Source: Ensifer oleiphilus (GTDB lineage Bacteria; Pseudomonadota; Alphaproteobacteria; Rhizobiales; Rhizobiaceae). From it: 64,000 bases of DNA. A program made the position numbers and the translations under genes. Shown in pieces: positions 7,894-17,791 of this stretch. The stretch covers positions 921,794 to 985,793 of the forward strand of contig NZ_JABWDU010000001.1 of NCBI RefSeq assembly GCF_013371465.1, written 5' to 3'. The notes under the pieces were generated by a model, which made no database searches, was not told where the DNA came from, and was given only the letters and a program-made list of their open reading frames with translations. How positions within the stretch are numbered: the stretch's first letter is position 1; each line of letters starts with the position of its first letter.

Positions 7894-9807
7894 CTAGAAT
7901 TCTGCCCAGCCCTTCCCCTGTTCGGCCGCAGGGCTGCGGTATGCGGCGGCAAGCCGACGGTTGAGCGTGCGCGCTGGCGAAGAGGTTGCCTGTTCGGCGG
8001 AGGAAGCCGCCACGAGATGCGCCGGATGCGCCTGGCCGTTGCCGGTCTTGAAGCGCATCAGCAGATCGTTGAGCGCACCGGCCTCGCGGGCGAGGCTATG
8101 GCTTGCCGCCGTCGACTGCTCCACCATCGCCGCATTCTGCTGGGTGCCCTGGTCGATCGAGTTGACCGCCGTGTTGATCTGCTGGATACCGGCCGACTGT
8201 TCGCGGGCGCTTTCGACGATGGCCGTCACATGCGCGCTGATCTCCTGCACCTCGGCAATGATGCCCTCCAGTGCCATTCCGGTCTCGCGGACCAGGCTGA
8301 CGCCGGATTTGACCTGGGCGCCGGAGGTGGCAATCAGGACCTTGATCTCCTTGGCAGCCTGGGCCGAGCGTTGGGCCAGTTCGCGCACCTCCTGGGCGAC
8401 GACCGCAAAGCCCTTGCCGGCCTCGCCGGCACGGGCCGCTTCGACGCCGGCATTCAGCGCCAGAAGGTTCGTCTGGAAGGCGATGTCGTCGATGACGCCG
8501 ATGATGCTGGAGATTTCTCGAGAAGAGGCCTCGATGCCGCTCATGGCAGTGACGGCATTGCCGACAATTTCGCCGGATTTCTCCGCCGCGCCGCGGGTTC
8601 TGGTCACCAGACTTCCGGCTTCTTCAGCGCGCCGGCTTGCGTCGGCGACTGTCGTTGCGATCTGGTCGAGGGCAGCGGCCGTCTCTTCGACGGAGGCTGC
8701 CTGCTGTTCTGTTCGTTTCGACAGGTCGCCCGCCGCGGAGCGGATTTCACTGGCGCCGGCATTGATGCTGCGGGCATTGTCGCCGACGGAGCGCAGTGCA
8801 TCTTCCAGATTGCCGACCGAACTGTTGAAGTTGGTGCGAAGCGCGTCGAGGCGCTCGGCAAGCGCCGTGCGGATGCGATAGGTCAGGTCGCCTTCGGCAA
8901 GGCGGCCGAGACCGAAGGCCAGTGCTTCGACGGCCGCCTGCACTTCCTCAGTTTCCCGGGCCTTTTGCGCCTCGCGCTGTTCGCGCTCGCGCTCCGAAAG
9001 CGAGCGGTTCGCCTCCGCGTCCTGTTCCAGTCTTTGGCGTTCAAGCGCATTGTCGCGGAACACGCCGACGGCACCTGCCATCTGGCCGATTTCATCCCGT
9101 CGCCCTTCACCTGATATCAACGTCTTGAGGTTGCCGGCGGCAAGCTGCCGCATGGCTTCGCGCAGCTTCGATAACGGTCGGAAAAGTCCGGAGATGACGA
9201 ACCACACCGTTGCTGCGAGTGTGGCGAGTGCGAGGCCAGCTATCACCGCTTGCCAAAGCGTCAGGTCATTCTTTTCAGTGATCGCTGCCCTGAGTTCGTT
9301 GTTTGCCTCGGACAGCTGAAGCTTGATCAGTTCGCTGATCGGCACCGCGAGGGGATCGACTGCGGGGTAGAGCCGGGTATCGACGAAGCGCGCGAGTTCC
9401 GCCTTGTCCTGGCGATCGAGGATCTGCATGAGCGCGCGGATCGAAGCGTCGCTGGCCGCCCGCGCGTTATCGAAGCTCTCCGTGAGCGTCTTTTCCTTCG
9501 GCGTCAGCCTGGTCGCCTCATAGGCGCGCCATTGCGTGTCGATCGTGGAAAGGGCGGCGGTGATCGCTTCCTTGCCGGCGCTCCAGCCGAGAGCGCCGCT
9601 GCGCACCTTGTGGGTGGTGTCGACGATCTCGACCGCATACATGTCCGACACTGTCTTCAACTGGTCGACGGGAACCAGTCGATCGGCAACGATGGATTCT
9701 GTGCGCTTGGAAATCGATGTCATTGCATTGAATGCCGTGACGATCATGACCAGCATGGCCACGGCGAGCAGCGACAAACAAATAAGCAGGCGTGCTTTGA
9801 TTGTCAT
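7894..9807 (-). CDS. Methyl-accepting chemotaxis protein
   Basis: Transmembrane chemoreceptor of 637 aa. The start is the ATG at 9807, directly before the first membrane segment (about 6-28); the upstream extension lacks a signal or ribosome site. The periplasmic part (about 30-183) looks like a four-helix-bundle sensor. A second membrane helix (184-209) and a HAMP domain (about 210-262) follow. The long cytoplasmic coiled coil carries the signalling hairpin tip [20 protein letters not shown] with an EAARAGE motif. The C-terminus GWAEF matches the xWxxF-type tether for CheR/CheB. The ligand cannot be read from sequence. It appears monocistronic. Confidence 0.93.
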   Translation of the reverse strand: MTIKARLLICLSLLAVAMLVMIVTAFNAMTSISKRTESIVADRLVPVDQLKTVSDMYAVEIVDTTHKVRSGALGWSAGKEAITAALSTIDTQWRAYEATRLTPKEKTLTESFDNARAASDASIRALMQILDRQDKAELARFVDTRLYPAVDPLAVPISELIKLQLSEANNELRAAITEKNDLTLWQAVIAGLALATLAATVWFVISGLFRPLSKLREAMRQLAAGNLKTLISGEGRRDEIGQMAGAVGVFRDNALERQRLEQDAEANRSLSEREREQREAQKARETEEVQAAVEALAFGLGRLAEGDLTYRIRTALAERLDALRTNFNSSVGNLEDALRSVGDNARSINAGASEIRSAAGDLSKRTEQQAASVEETAAALDQIATTVADASRRAEEAGSLVTRTRGAAEKSGEIVGNAVTAMSGIEASSREISSIIGVIDDIAFQTNLLALNAGVEAARAGEAGKGFAVVAQEVRELAQRSAQAAKEIKVLIATSGAQVKSGVSLVRETGMALEGIIAEVQEISAHVTAIVESAREQSAGIQQINTAVNSIDQGTQQNAAMVEQSTAASHSLAREAGALNDLLMRFKTGNGQAHPAHLVAASSAEQATSSPARTLNRRLAAAYRSPAAEQGKGWAEF

Positions 9808-10202
9808 GGGAACGCTCTTGGGTTGCCCGCAAGGCAAATTCGTCCTCGTCCGATGGCTGCGGACGCACCGCTTAGCCATCAGTTGGCGTGCTTGCCTTGG
9901 CAAGGGAGATGACGATGGTCCGATGGAGCACGCAAAATCGTTGCAGCCGATTGCCGTCATGGCACATCCGCCAAGCGTTCACTCCGTCTGATATAGACAT
10001 AACAGGCGGAGATTAAGAATGGCTAAATTTTAAGCTGTTGAACGGCGATCATGCAACCATCAGTTCTTGGTTTGTGACTTGGCCTTCATCGGTCCGCCGA
10101 ACGCCGCCCCCTTCGCTCAAGAATTATTGAACGACAGATGCTTTCCCATCCGCCGCTTCGGGTTCAATCTCCAGTTCTCCGAGGCAAATGAAGGAGTGGC
10201 CG
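9808..10202. other. Divergent promoter region, no gene seen
   Basis: This 395-base gap lies between the minus-strand chemoreceptor and the plus-strand gene at 10203. It must hold both promoters. An AT-rich patch around 9985-10035 is the likeliest promoter zone. No palindrome or small gene stood out. Confidence 0.45.
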
Positions 10203-10592
10203 ATGTTCGCGTTCTTTCCTCGCCACGTTCTTGCCGGAAGCATGATCACGATGCTTCTGGTCACCAGCGCCTATGCCCATCACGGCTGGTCCTGGGCCGA
10301 AGCCGACCAGATCGAGCTCTCAGGCACGATCCGCGAAATCTCGATGGCACCGCCGCACCCGACGCTTCATGTCGAAACCGAAAAGGACGGGCTGTGGCGT
10401 GTCGAGCTGGGTAATCCCAGGCAGACGGAGCGGTCCGGTTTTGTCGAAGGTGTCGCCAAGGTCGGCGATCAGATCGTCGTTCTCGGCAATCGCTCGCTCG
10501 ATCCGAGCGAGAAGCGCCTGAAGGCGGTCCGCGTCAGCGTTGCCGGCAAGTCCTTCGATATCTATCCGGACCGCATCCGGACCGGTGGATGA
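10203..10592 (+). CDS. Periplasmic DUF6152-type protein
   Basis: The product is 129 aa. AAGGAG directly precedes the ATG at 10203, which argues against the ATG at 10188. A signal peptide (about residues 1-27, ending TSAYA) is followed by HHGWSWAEADQIELSG and an OB-like beta-rich domain. This pattern is typical of the DUF6152 family (assignment from memory). Function is unknown; in other genomes such genes often sit beside small membrane proteins, as here. The stop overlaps the start of the next gene (ATGA), so the two are probably co-translated. Confidence 0.75.
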   Translation: MFAFFPRHVLAGSMITMLLVTSAYAHHGWSWAEADQIELSGTIREISMAPPHPTLHVETEKDGLWRVELGNPRQTERSGFVEGVAKVGDQIVVLGNRSLDPSEKRLKAVRVSVAGKSFDIYPDRIRTGG

Positions 10593-11068
10593 GCGCGGCC
10601 GAGCTGCTTGAGGCGATCGCGGCCTGGCCGCTCGCGTCGGCAATGCGTCGATCCGCGATCCTCTATCTCGTCGTCAACGCCACCCATATCCTGGCGATCG
10701 CGCTTCTGGTCGGCGCGATCGTGCCGCTCGATTTGCGGTTGCTTGGCTTCTTCAGCAACACGTCGCTGGACGTGCTTGGCCCCTTCCTCTCGCGCGCGGC
10801 GGCGATCGGTCTGGTGTTGGCAGTCGCGACCGGGTTCTGTCTCTTCAGCGTTCGGCCGTCGGCCTATGCGGACAATCCGGCATTCCTGACAAAGCTGGCA
10901 CTGCTGGCCGTTGGCGCGGTCAATGCCATCCTCCTGCAATCGAGTAATGCCTGGCGGGTGGCTGAAGCTGGCGGCCGGGTTGCCGGGCCTGTCCGCCTGT
11001 CTGCCGGCATTTCGCTTTTGGTCTGGCCCGGCGCGCTGCTGGCCGGCCGTTGGATCGGCTTTCTCTGA
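10589..11068 (+). CDS. Integral membrane protein, DUF6644-like
   Basis: The product is 159 aa with about four hydrophobic helices (ILYLVVNATHILAIALLVGA, AAAIGLVLAVATGFCLF, LALLAVGAVNAILL, ISLLVWPGALLAG). It overlaps the preceding periplasmic gene by four bases, suggesting that the periplasmic and membrane components work together. A His in the first helix (NATHILA) could be a haem or metal ligand, as in cytochrome-like membrane proteins, but this is speculation. It is the last gene of a two-gene operon that converges on betA. Confidence 0.7.
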   Translation: MSAAELLEAIAAWPLASAMRRSAILYLVVNATHILAIALLVGAIVPLDLRLLGFFSNTSLDVLGPFLSRAAAIGLVLAVATGFCLFSVRPSAYADNPAFLTKLALLAVGAVNAILLQSSNAWRVAEAGGRVAGPVRLSAGISLLVWPGALLAGRWIGFL

Positions 11069-11150
11069 AGCCGTCGTTCACTGCTTTTGGGCGTGTGAAG
11101 CCGCACCAGCCGCGGGTCGGTTGCAGTCGTATTGTCGGAATCGTGGCGGC

Positions 11151-11173
11151 GATGGCGCTCAGGTGGCGCCATC
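11151..11173. terminator. Inverted repeat between convergent genes, possible terminator
   Basis: GATGGCGC (11151-11158) and GCGCCATC (11166-11173) form an 8-bp perfect stem between the convergent membrane gene and betA. No U tract follows on either strand, so intrinsic termination is uncertain. Confidence 0.4.
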
Positions 11174-11182
11174 GAGCAATCC

Positions 11183-12832
11183 TTATCTGTCGCTGACGGC
11201 CCAGCGCGGGTTGATCCAGGGTTCCTGATTGGACCGCGCAAGCGGCTGCTTGCCGAGGATGTGGTCGGCGGCCTTTTCGCCGGTCATGATCGAGGGGCTG
11301 TTGAGGTTGCCGTAAGTGACGTGCGGGAAGATCGAGCTATCGGCCACGCGCAGACCGTCGACGCCGATGACGCGCGTCTCCGGGTCGACCACGGCCATCG
11401 GGTCGTCCTTGGCGCCCATCCGGCAGGTGCCGCTGGGATGATAGGCGCTTTCCAGATGCTCACGCAGGAAGGCGTCGATCTCGTCGTCCGTCTGCACCTT
11501 CTCGCCCGGCTGGATTTCCGGCCCGCGATACTGGTCGAAAGCCTGCTGGCCGAAGATCTCGCGGGTGAGGCGCACGCAGTGGCGGAACTTCTCCCAGTCC
11601 TCCGGATGGCTCATATAGTTGAAGCGGATGACCGGATCGGCCATGGGGTCGGAGGAACGCAGGGTGACGTTGCCGCGCGACTTCGACAGGTTGTAGCCGA
11701 CATGCACCTGGAAGCCATGGCTCTTGGCCGCCGCCTTGCCGTCGTAGCTGATGGCGACCGGAAGGAAATGGTATTGGATATCGGGCTGCCTGACGCCCGG
11801 CGCCGAACGCAGGAAGGCGCAGGCCTCGAACTGGTTGGAGGCACCGAGCCCGCCTTTCGACAGCAGCCATTGGGCGCCCGCGACCCCCTGCCAGAACCAG
11901 GGCAGCCAGGAATAGAGCGAGACGGGCTTGGTCGAGACCTGCTGGAAATAGAACTCCATATGGTCTTGCAGGTTGGCACCGACGCCGGGGCGATCGACCT
12001 TGACCTCGATACCCATGTCCTTCAGGTGCTGCGCCGGACCGATGCCCGACAGCATCAGGAGTTTCGGCGAGTTGAAGGAGGAGGCCGAGACGATCACTTC
12101 GCGGTTCGCCCTGACGATCTCGATCTTACCGCCGCGTTCGATCTCGACGCCGGTCGCCCGGCCATTCTCGATCACCACCTTGCGGGCAAAGCAGCGCAGC
12201 AGCGAAACGTTCGGCCGCTTCATCGCCGGCCGGAGATAGGCGTTGGCCGCCGACCAGCGGCGGCCCTGCCAGACGGTCTGCTCCATCAGGCCGAAGCCCT
12301 CCTGCTTGGAGCCGTTATAGTCGTCGGTGAGCTCGAAGCCCGCCTGCTTGCCGGCTTCGATGAAGGCGTGGAACAGCGGGTTCTTCACCGGCCCGCGCTT
12401 GACGTGCAGTGGTCCGTCGGTGCCGCGCCAGCCGGCCTCGCCGCCGTGGGAATGTTCCATGCGCTTGAAGTAGGGAAGCACGTCCGCATAGGCCCAGCCG
12501 CGTGCGCCCAGATCCTCCCAGCGATTGAAGTCCTCGGCATGGCCGCGCACGTAGACCAGCCCGTTGATCGAGGAGGAGCCGCCAATGACCTTGCCGCGCG
12601 GCGCGGTGATGCGCCTGTTGTTGAGGTTGGGCTCGGGCTCGGAGTGATAACCCCAGTTGTAGCGGTCCATGCTCATCGGCCAGGCAAGCGCTGCCGGCAT
12701 CTGGATGAACGGCCCGATATCTGAGCCGCCATATTCGAGCACGAGCACTGAATTCTTGCCGTCCTCAGACAGGCGGTAGGCGAGCGCAGAACCGGCAGAG
12801 CCGGAGCCGATGATGATGTAATCTGCCTGCAT
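11183..12832 (-). CDS. betA: Choline dehydrogenase
   Basis: FAD-dependent GMC oxidoreductase that oxidises choline to betaine aldehyde at the membrane; 549 aa, the usual length. The N-terminal dinucleotide fold [16 protein letters not shown] binds FAD. The GMC signature [20 protein letters not shown] lies at about 79-98. The C-terminal active-site histidine region is [10 protein letters not shown]. It is the last gene of betI-betC-betB-betA and is separated from betB by a 207-base repeat-rich spacer, so its expression relative to betB may be modulated there. Confidence 0.96.
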   Translation of the reverse strand: MQADYIIIGSGSAGSALAYRLSEDGKNSVLVLEYGGSDIGPFIQMPAALAWPMSMDRYNWGYHSEPEPNLNNRRITAPRGKVIGGSSSINGLVYVRGHAEDFNRWEDLGARGWAYADVLPYFKRMEHSHGGEAGWRGTDGPLHVKRGPVKNPLFHAFIEAGKQAGFELTDDYNGSKQEGFGLMEQTVWQGRRWSAANAYLRPAMKRPNVSLLRCFARKVVIENGRATGVEIERGGKIEIVRANREVIVSASSFNSPKLLMLSGIGPAQHLKDMGIEVKVDRPGVGANLQDHMEFYFQQVSTKPVSLYSWLPWFWQGVAGAQWLLSKGGLGASNQFEACAFLRSAPGVRQPDIQYHFLPVAISYDGKAAAKSHGFQVHVGYNLSKSRGNVTLRSSDPMADPVIRFNYMSHPEDWEKFRHCVRLTREIFGQQAFDQYRGPEIQPGEKVQTDDEIDAFLREHLESAYHPSGTCRMGAKDDPMAVVDPETRVIGVDGLRVADSSIFPHVTYGNLNSPSIMTGEKAADHILGKQPLARSNQEPWINPRWAVSDR

Positions 12833-12869
12833 GGTCGTGCTCTTTCTTCTACCTGGCTGTCCGCGGCAT

Positions 12870-13035
12870 GCCCCTCATCGGTGCGGCGAGGGATGCGCCT
12901 CTCATCCGCCTGCCGGCACCTTCTCCCCGCGGGCGGGGCGAAGGGACGTTGCCGCACCATTTCGTGCACTCTCGAACGTCTCGTGTGGCAAGTCCCCTCT
13001 CCCCGCTTGCGGGGAGAGGGTGAGGGGCAGGCCCT
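12870..13035. repeat. Intergenic mosaic repeat (RIME-like) between betB and betA
   Basis: The spacer contains two hairpin-forming GC-rich modules: CTTCTCCCCGCGGGCGGGGC (about 12920-12939) and CTCTCCCCGC-TTG-CGGGGAGAG (about 12996-13018), the latter followed by GGTGAGGGGC. Such modules are typical of Rhizobium-specific intergenic mosaic elements known from Sinorhizobium. Placement inside an operon implies that it is transcribed and folds in the mRNA. Confidence 0.7.
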
Positions 13036-13039
13036 AATT

Positions 13040-14509
13040 TCAGTACGGCGCCTGCACCGGGCTCATGCCGACATAGACGGTCTTCAACTCGCTGTAGTGA
13101 TTGAGCGCCGCCACGGAATTCTCGCGTCCGAAGCCGGATTGCTTAGAGCCGCCGAAGGGGATCTCGACCGGGCAGAGATTGTAGGTGTTGATCCAGAGCG
13201 TGCCGGCCTCGAGTTGGTCGACCACACGATGGGCGCGGGTAATGTCGGCGGTGAAGACGCCTGCCGAAAGACCGAACTCGGTGGCATTGGCGCGCGCGAC
13301 GACCTCGGCCTCGTCGTCGAAGTCGAGCACGCACATGACTGGGCCGAAGATTTCCTCGCGCGCGATTGTCATGTCGTCCGTGACGTCGGCAAAGACGGTC
13401 GGCTGGATATAGGTGCCCTCGGCGCTCACCGCGTTCGGGATGCCGCCGCCGGTGACGAGACGCGCGCCTTCTGACTTGCCCTTTTCGATATAGGAGAAGA
13501 CCTTGTCGCGTTGTGCGCCCGACACCATCGGCCCGAGCTGGGTCGCCTCGTCCATCGGGTCGCCGATGATGATGGCTTCGGTGCGGGCCTTGAGGCGGTC
13601 GAGGAATGCGTCCTTGATGCTCTTCTGCACGAAGACGCGGGTGCCGTTGGAGCAGACCTGACCGGTCGAATAGAAATTGCCGAGCATGGCGCCGCCGATG
13701 GCGCTTTCGAGATCAGCGTCTTCGAAGACGATCAGCGGCGACTTGCCGCCAAGCTCCATCGTCACGTGTTTGAGTTCGGCGGCAGCAGCACCCGCTACTT
13801 TCTTGCCCGTCGGCACCGAACCGGTCAGTGACACCTTGGCGACGTCGGGGTGATTGACGAGCAGCGGCCCGGTGGTGCGGTCGCCCTGGATGACGTTGTA
13901 GAGGCCCTTCGGTAGGCCGGCCTCAACAAGGATCTCGGCGATCTTCAGCGCGCCGAGCGGAGTGTTTTCCGACGGCTTGAAGACCATGGCGTTGCCGGCA
14001 GCAAGCGCCGGTGCTCCCTTCCAGCAGGCGATCTGCTGCGGGTAGTTCCAGGCGCCGATGCCGACGCACACGCCGAGGGGCACGCGCTTGGTATAGGCGA
14101 AGTCGCCGCCGAGCGGGATGTAGTCGCCGTTGAGTGCTGTAGCGATGACTCCGCCGAAGAACTCGAAACTGTCGGCGCCCGACGTCGGATCGGCGACGAT
14201 CGTCTCCTGGATCGGCTTGCCGGTGTCGAGCGTTTCGAGCTCGGAAAGTTCGCGATTGCGCTCGCGCATGATCTCGGCGGCGCGTTTCAGGATGCGGCCG
14301 CGCGCGGTCGGGCTCATGGCCGCCCATTCGGGCTGGGCGCGCTTGGCCGCGGCAATCGCCTTTTCAACGATCGCAGGCGTTGCCGCGTGCAGCCGGGCGA
14401 TCACTTCGCCGGTCGCAGGATAGATGCTCTCGATGACGGTGCCGGCGATGTCCTCGACATATTCTCCGTCGATGAAGTGCGAGGCTTGCGGTTGGGCTTT
14501 CATTGTCAT
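13040..14509 (-). CDS. betB: Betaine aldehyde dehydrogenase
   Basis: NAD(P)-dependent aldehyde dehydrogenase, 489 aa, converting betaine aldehyde to glycine betaine. Catalytic residues are visible: Glu252 in MELGGKS and Cys286 in GQVCSNGTR. The cofactor region [11 protein letters not shown] and the substrate tunnel motif [20 protein letters not shown] match BADH. The ATG overlaps the betC stop in an ATGA arrangement; a second in-frame ATG lies two codons later. It forms the core of the osmoprotectant pathway with BetA and BetC. Confidence 0.96.
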   Translation of the reverse strand: MTMKAQPQASHFIDGEYVEDIAGTVIESIYPATGEVIARLHAATPAIVEKAIAAAKRAQPEWAAMSPTARGRILKRAAEIMRERNRELSELETLDTGKPIQETIVADPTSGADSFEFFGGVIATALNGDYIPLGGDFAYTKRVPLGVCVGIGAWNYPQQIACWKGAPALAAGNAMVFKPSENTPLGALKIAEILVEAGLPKGLYNVIQGDRTTGPLLVNHPDVAKVSLTGSVPTGKKVAGAAAAELKHVTMELGGKSPLIVFEDADLESAIGGAMLGNFYSTGQVCSNGTRVFVQKSIKDAFLDRLKARTEAIIIGDPMDEATQLGPMVSGAQRDKVFSYIEKGKSEGARLVTGGGIPNAVSAEGTYIQPTVFADVTDDMTIAREEIFGPVMCVLDFDDEAEVVARANATEFGLSAGVFTADITRAHRVVDQLEAGTLWINTYNLCPVEIPFGGSKQSGFGRENSVAALNHYSELKTVYVGMSPVQAPY

Positions 14510-16041
14510 TCTCCCCGCGGATAGCGTTTGGATTCCTCAAGATTGTCGAGGTTCATATGGTTGCGCATATAGCGCTCGGATGCCTTCTGCAGCGGCTGGT
14601 GGTCCCACGGATAATAGGCGCCATTCCGCAGCGCCTCATAGACAACCCAGCGCCGGGCCTGGCTTTCGCGCACGGCGGCATCGAAGGCCTCCATATCCCA
14701 GTGGGCGGCGCGCATGTCCTGGAACGCCTGCAGCGTTGCTGCCTGCACCGGCGTTTCGGGATTGGTGGCCAGGTTCTTCAACTCAAGCGGATCGGCTTCG
14801 AGATCATAGAGCTGGTCCGGGTCGAGCGCGCAGTGGATGTATTTCCATTTGCCTTCGCGGATGGCGACCAGCGGCGCATAGGATCCTTCCGCCGCATACT
14901 CCATCAGCACCGGCTCGGTGCGCTCCTCGCCGTTGATGACCGGCACCAGACTGATACCATCAGTCCAGGGCTTCACTTCGTCCATCGAGATGCCGGCGAG
15001 TTCGCAAAGCGTCGGTGTCACGTCGAGGTTCGATGTCGGAGCGAGGTGCAGCCCGGGCGTCACGCCGGGGCCGGCGGCCATCAGCGGCACGCGGGCCGAG
15101 CCCTCGAAGAAGTTCATCTTGAACCACAGGCCTCGCTCGCCGAGCATGTCGCCGTGATCCGAGCAGAACAGGATCAAGGTGTTGTCGAGCATCCGGGTGC
15201 GCGTCAGCGTGTCCAGAAGTTCGCCGACCTTCTCGTCAAGATAGGAAATGTTGGCGAAATAGGCGCGTCGCGAGCGGCGGATATTATCTTCCGTCAGGTC
15301 GAAATTGACGTAGTCGCAGGAATGCATGATGCGCCTGGAATGCGGGTCCTGATCTTCCTCCGGCAGCATGCCGATCTCGGGCAGAAGATGCGCGCAATCC
15401 TCATAGAGATCCCAGAATTTCTTGCGTGCGACATAAGGGTCGTGCGGATGGGTGAAGGAAACGGTCAGGCACCAGGGACGGCGGCCGGCGTCGTCGTTTT
15501 CGCGCGACAGTTGGTAGAGCTTCTGGTTGGCGAGGAAGGCGACCTCATCGTCATATTCCATCTGGTTGGTGATCTCGGCGGTGCCGGCACCGGTGACCGA
15601 ACCGAGATTGTGATACCACCAGTCGATGCGCTCGCCGGGCTTGCGATAGTCCGGCGTCCAGCCGAAATCGGCGGGATAAATGTCAGTCGTCAGGCGTTCT
15701 TCGAAACCATGCAGCTGGTCTGGTCCGACGAAGTGCATCTTGCCGGACAAAGCCGTGTAATAGCCGGCGCGCCGCAGATGATGGGCATAGGTCGGGATCG
15801 ACGACTGGTATTCGGCGGCATTGTCGTAGACACGGGTGCGGCTCGGCAATTGGCCCGCCATGAACGAGGCGCGGGCTGGCGCGCAAAGCGGCGACGAGGT
15901 GTAGTTGTTGCGAAAGCGGGCGGAACGGGCGGCAAGGGTCTTCAGGTTCGGCGCATGCAGGAAATCCGCCGGGCCGTCGGGAAAGAACTTTCCGTTCAGC
16001 TGGTCGACCATGATGATCAGGATGTTCGGTCTGGCGGTCAT
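14506..16041 (-). CDS. betC: Choline-sulfatase
   Basis: Hydrolyses choline-O-sulfate to choline and sulfate; 511 aa, arylsulfatase fold. The sulfatase signature C-A-P-A-R lies at 53-57, with Cys53 the residue converted to formylglycine. Metal ligands are suggested by MVDQLNGK near the N-terminus and [13 protein letters not shown] about two thirds along. The C-terminus is long, as expected for oligomeric choline sulfatases. It overlaps betI upstream (ATGA) and betB downstream (ATGA). The presence of betC in the operon is characteristic of Sinorhizobium. Confidence 0.96.
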   Translation of the reverse strand: MTARPNILIIMVDQLNGKFFPDGPADFLHAPNLKTLAARSARFRNNYTSSPLCAPARASFMAGQLPSRTRVYDNAAEYQSSIPTYAHHLRRAGYYTALSGKMHFVGPDQLHGFEERLTTDIYPADFGWTPDYRKPGERIDWWYHNLGSVTGAGTAEITNQMEYDDEVAFLANQKLYQLSRENDDAGRRPWCLTVSFTHPHDPYVARKKFWDLYEDCAHLLPEIGMLPEEDQDPHSRRIMHSCDYVNFDLTEDNIRRSRRAYFANISYLDEKVGELLDTLTRTRMLDNTLILFCSDHGDMLGERGLWFKMNFFEGSARVPLMAAGPGVTPGLHLAPTSNLDVTPTLCELAGISMDEVKPWTDGISLVPVINGEERTEPVLMEYAAEGSYAPLVAIREGKWKYIHCALDPDQLYDLEADPLELKNLATNPETPVQAATLQAFQDMRAAHWDMEAFDAAVRESQARRWVVYEALRNGAYYPWDHQPLQKASERYMRNHMNLDNLEESKRYPRGE

Positions 16042-16640
16042 TTGGCCCGTCCTTGGCGGTGGAGCTGATCGAGATGCGAGGTGACGTAGTCTTCGGTCAA
16101 CGCGATCGAGGCTTCGATGCCGATCGGCGCGGAGCGCAGACTCTGGCGGATGTAAAGCCCGTCGATCATCGCAGCTGCGCCTTCCGCAATGCGTTCCGCG
16201 TCATCGACGGAGCAAAGCGCCTTGAGGTTTGCCACCAGGTTGGAGCGCAGCCGGCGGGCATAGACGACGAGGAAACGGCGCACGTCCTCCGAGCGCTGCG
16301 CTTCGGAATAGAAGGCAAGCCATGCGGCGACGGTGTCGGGCGCAAACTGGCTTGCCTGGAAAGAAACGCGGATCAGCGCGCTCAGTTTTTCGCGCGGCGT
16401 TGGCGCCACGTTTAGCGCCGTCACCGTATCGTCGCGCAGCTGCCTTAGAAGGCTGCGCACGGTCTCGATCAGCAATTGCTCCTTGCTGCCGAAATAGTGA
16501 TGGGCAAGGGCGGGGGAGACGCCGGCACGACGGGCGATGTCGGACATGGTGACGGCAAGCGTGCCCTGGTCGCCGATCACGCGCAGCGCCGCGTCCACCA
16601 GCGCCTTGCGGCGCACCGGTTCCATTCCGACCTTGGGCAT
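16038..16640 (-). CDS. betI: TetR-family repressor of the bet operon
   Basis: Choline-responsive repressor, 200 aa. The start is the ATG at 16640 after AGGGAGAGA; the extension to 16688 would run into the operator. The N-terminal helix-turn-helix (MSDIARRAGVSPALAHHYFG) is followed by the ligand-binding helical domain. BetI normally dissociates from DNA when choline binds. It is first in its operon and overlaps betC by four bases, so the repressor is autoregulated with its targets. Confidence 0.95.
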   Translation of the reverse strand: MPKVGMEPVRRKALVDAALRVIGDQGTLAVTMSDIARRAGVSPALAHHYFGSKEQLLIETVRSLLRQLRDDTVTALNVAPTPREKLSALIRVSFQASQFAPDTVAAWLAFYSEAQRSEDVRRFLVVYARRLRSNLVANLKALCSVDDAERIAEGAAAMIDGLYIRQSLRSAPIGIEASIALTEDYVTSHLDQLHRQGRAK

Positions 16641-16672
16641 CCGTCTCTCCCTTGACGATAGCCAGTTTATTT

Positions 16673-16692
16673 TTGATTGACTCATCAATCAA
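16673..16692. promoter_or_regulatory. BetI operator
   Basis: TTGATTGA-CTCA-TCAATCAA is a perfect 8-bp inverted repeat, 32 bases upstream of the betI start. Its length and sequence resemble known BetI sites. A repressor bound here would block the bet promoter. Confidence 0.75.
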
Positions 16693-16785
16693 TAAAAATC
16701 TGCGATGATTTCTCTTTCTTTTTGCAGAGAAATCCGGCTCAATCCGGTGGTGGCGTTCTGGATAGTCGAAGGACTGGAGGTTGAA

Positions 16786-17334
16786 ATGACCTATGCATTC
16801 GATCCGGCTGGCAAGGCGGCGGTTGCCGGCAAATGGGGATGGTTCGTCGCGCTCGGCGTGCTCTTGATCATGTGCGGCGGTCTTGCCTTCGGCAACCTGC
16901 TGATGGCGACAGTGGCCTCGGTCTATTACGTCGGACTGATCATGCTGATCGGCGGCCTGTTCAATCTCGCCCATGCCTTTCAGGTCAAGGGCTGGGACAG
17001 CGTGCTCTATTGGGTCCTGAGCGGCGCCTGCTACGCCATTGCCGGGCTCTTCGCCTTCATCAATCCGGTGCTGGCCTCGTCGGTGCTCACTTTCCTGATG
17101 GCCATAGCGTTGATCGTCGCCGGCTGCTTCCGCATCTGGGTCAGTTTCAAGCTGCGGCCGATCCAGGGCTGGGGATGGGTCGCGCTCGGGGGTCTGGTGA
17201 CGCTCGTCGCCGGCCTGATCATCGCCGCCGGTTGGCCGGTCAACAGCCTCTGGATTCTCGGCCTGTTCCTGGCGGTCGATCTGGTGATGCAGGGCCTGTC
17301 GCTGATCGCCTTTGGGGTTTTGGCGAAGAGCTAA
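16786..17334 (+). CDS. HdeD-family membrane protein
   Basis: The product is 182 aa. The start is the ATG at 16786, preceded by GGAGG, not the earlier ATG at 16705. Six hydrophobic helices are evident (WGWFVALGVLLIMCGG, VYYVGLIMLIGGLFNLAHAF, VLYWVLSGACYAIAGLFAF, VLTFLMAIALIVAGCF, WVALGGLVTLVAGLIIAAGW, LWILGLFLAVDLVMQGL). The spacing of Gly-rich helices fits the HdeD/DUF308 family, implicated in acid stress in enteric bacteria. It is divergent from betI and shares the 145-base control region with the BetI operator. Confidence 0.8.
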   Translation: MTYAFDPAGKAAVAGKWGWFVALGVLLIMCGGLAFGNLLMATVASVYYVGLIMLIGGLFNLAHAFQVKGWDSVLYWVLSGACYAIAGLFAFINPVLASSVLTFLMAIALIVAGCFRIWVSFKLRPIQGWGWVALGGLVTLVAGLIIAAGWPVNSLWILGLFLAVDLVMQGLSLIAFGVLAKS

Positions 17335-17791
17335 GTCACACCACCCGCGCGCCTTCGCCGCTTTCGAGTGGGATTGAAGGCAGAGCGTGCCGATGGGCTG
17401 GCGCATTGCACGGGCGACTGTACAGGGCCGCCCGTGCAACGACGCACCCCAAGGCCGATCGCCATCTCAGCCGTGGCGCTGTCTCCGCCTGGCATGACGC
17501 CCGTCCCGCTTGCGTGACGGGCGCGCGATGATGCTTGCGCTTTCCGCGATCCTTTTCCGTCGCGGCATGCGCCCGTTATCGCATTCGACCGAGCCTGCTG
17601 CGGCCCATTTTCGCAGTTGCGGAAAATTTGATGAAACTGCTGATTTTATTAGAGAGTTCGACAATGACCAGCACTGGCGAAGCTGTCACATAGCTTTCAT
17701 CAAAGCTTCATATTGGGGAAAGACTTCGTTGACCGTTGGCCGCCATCCTGCGGCCGTCCGATCGTCCGTTCCCAATCTTCTGGAGCCCGGC
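17335..17791. other. Long intergenic region upstream of the EAL-CBS-GGDEF gene
   Basis: 457 bases without a supported gene. An imperfect hairpin GCCCGTC (17499-17505)/GACGGGC (17516-17522) lies downstream of the HdeD gene and may end its transcript, but no U tract follows. The distal part is AT-richer and holds the Pho-box-like repeat at 17683-17710. Confidence 0.5.
17683..17710 (+). promoter_or_regulatory. Pho-box-like triple direct repeat
   Basis: CTGTCA (17683), CTTTCA (17694) and GCTTCA (17705) recur at an exact 11-base period, separated by 5-base AT-containing spacers. This is the layout of PhoB boxes. It ends 82 bases upstream of the c-di-GMP gene start. Binding is inferred only. Confidence 0.45.

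Noticed and set aside
10562-10939. Minus-strand open frames opposite the DUF6644-like gene
   Set aside because: Shadow frames of a GC-rich gene, with Arg/Gln-rich sequence and no start signal.
17335-17520. Terminator after the HdeD gene
   Set aside because: The hairpin at 17499-17522 lies 165 bases past the stop and has no U tract.
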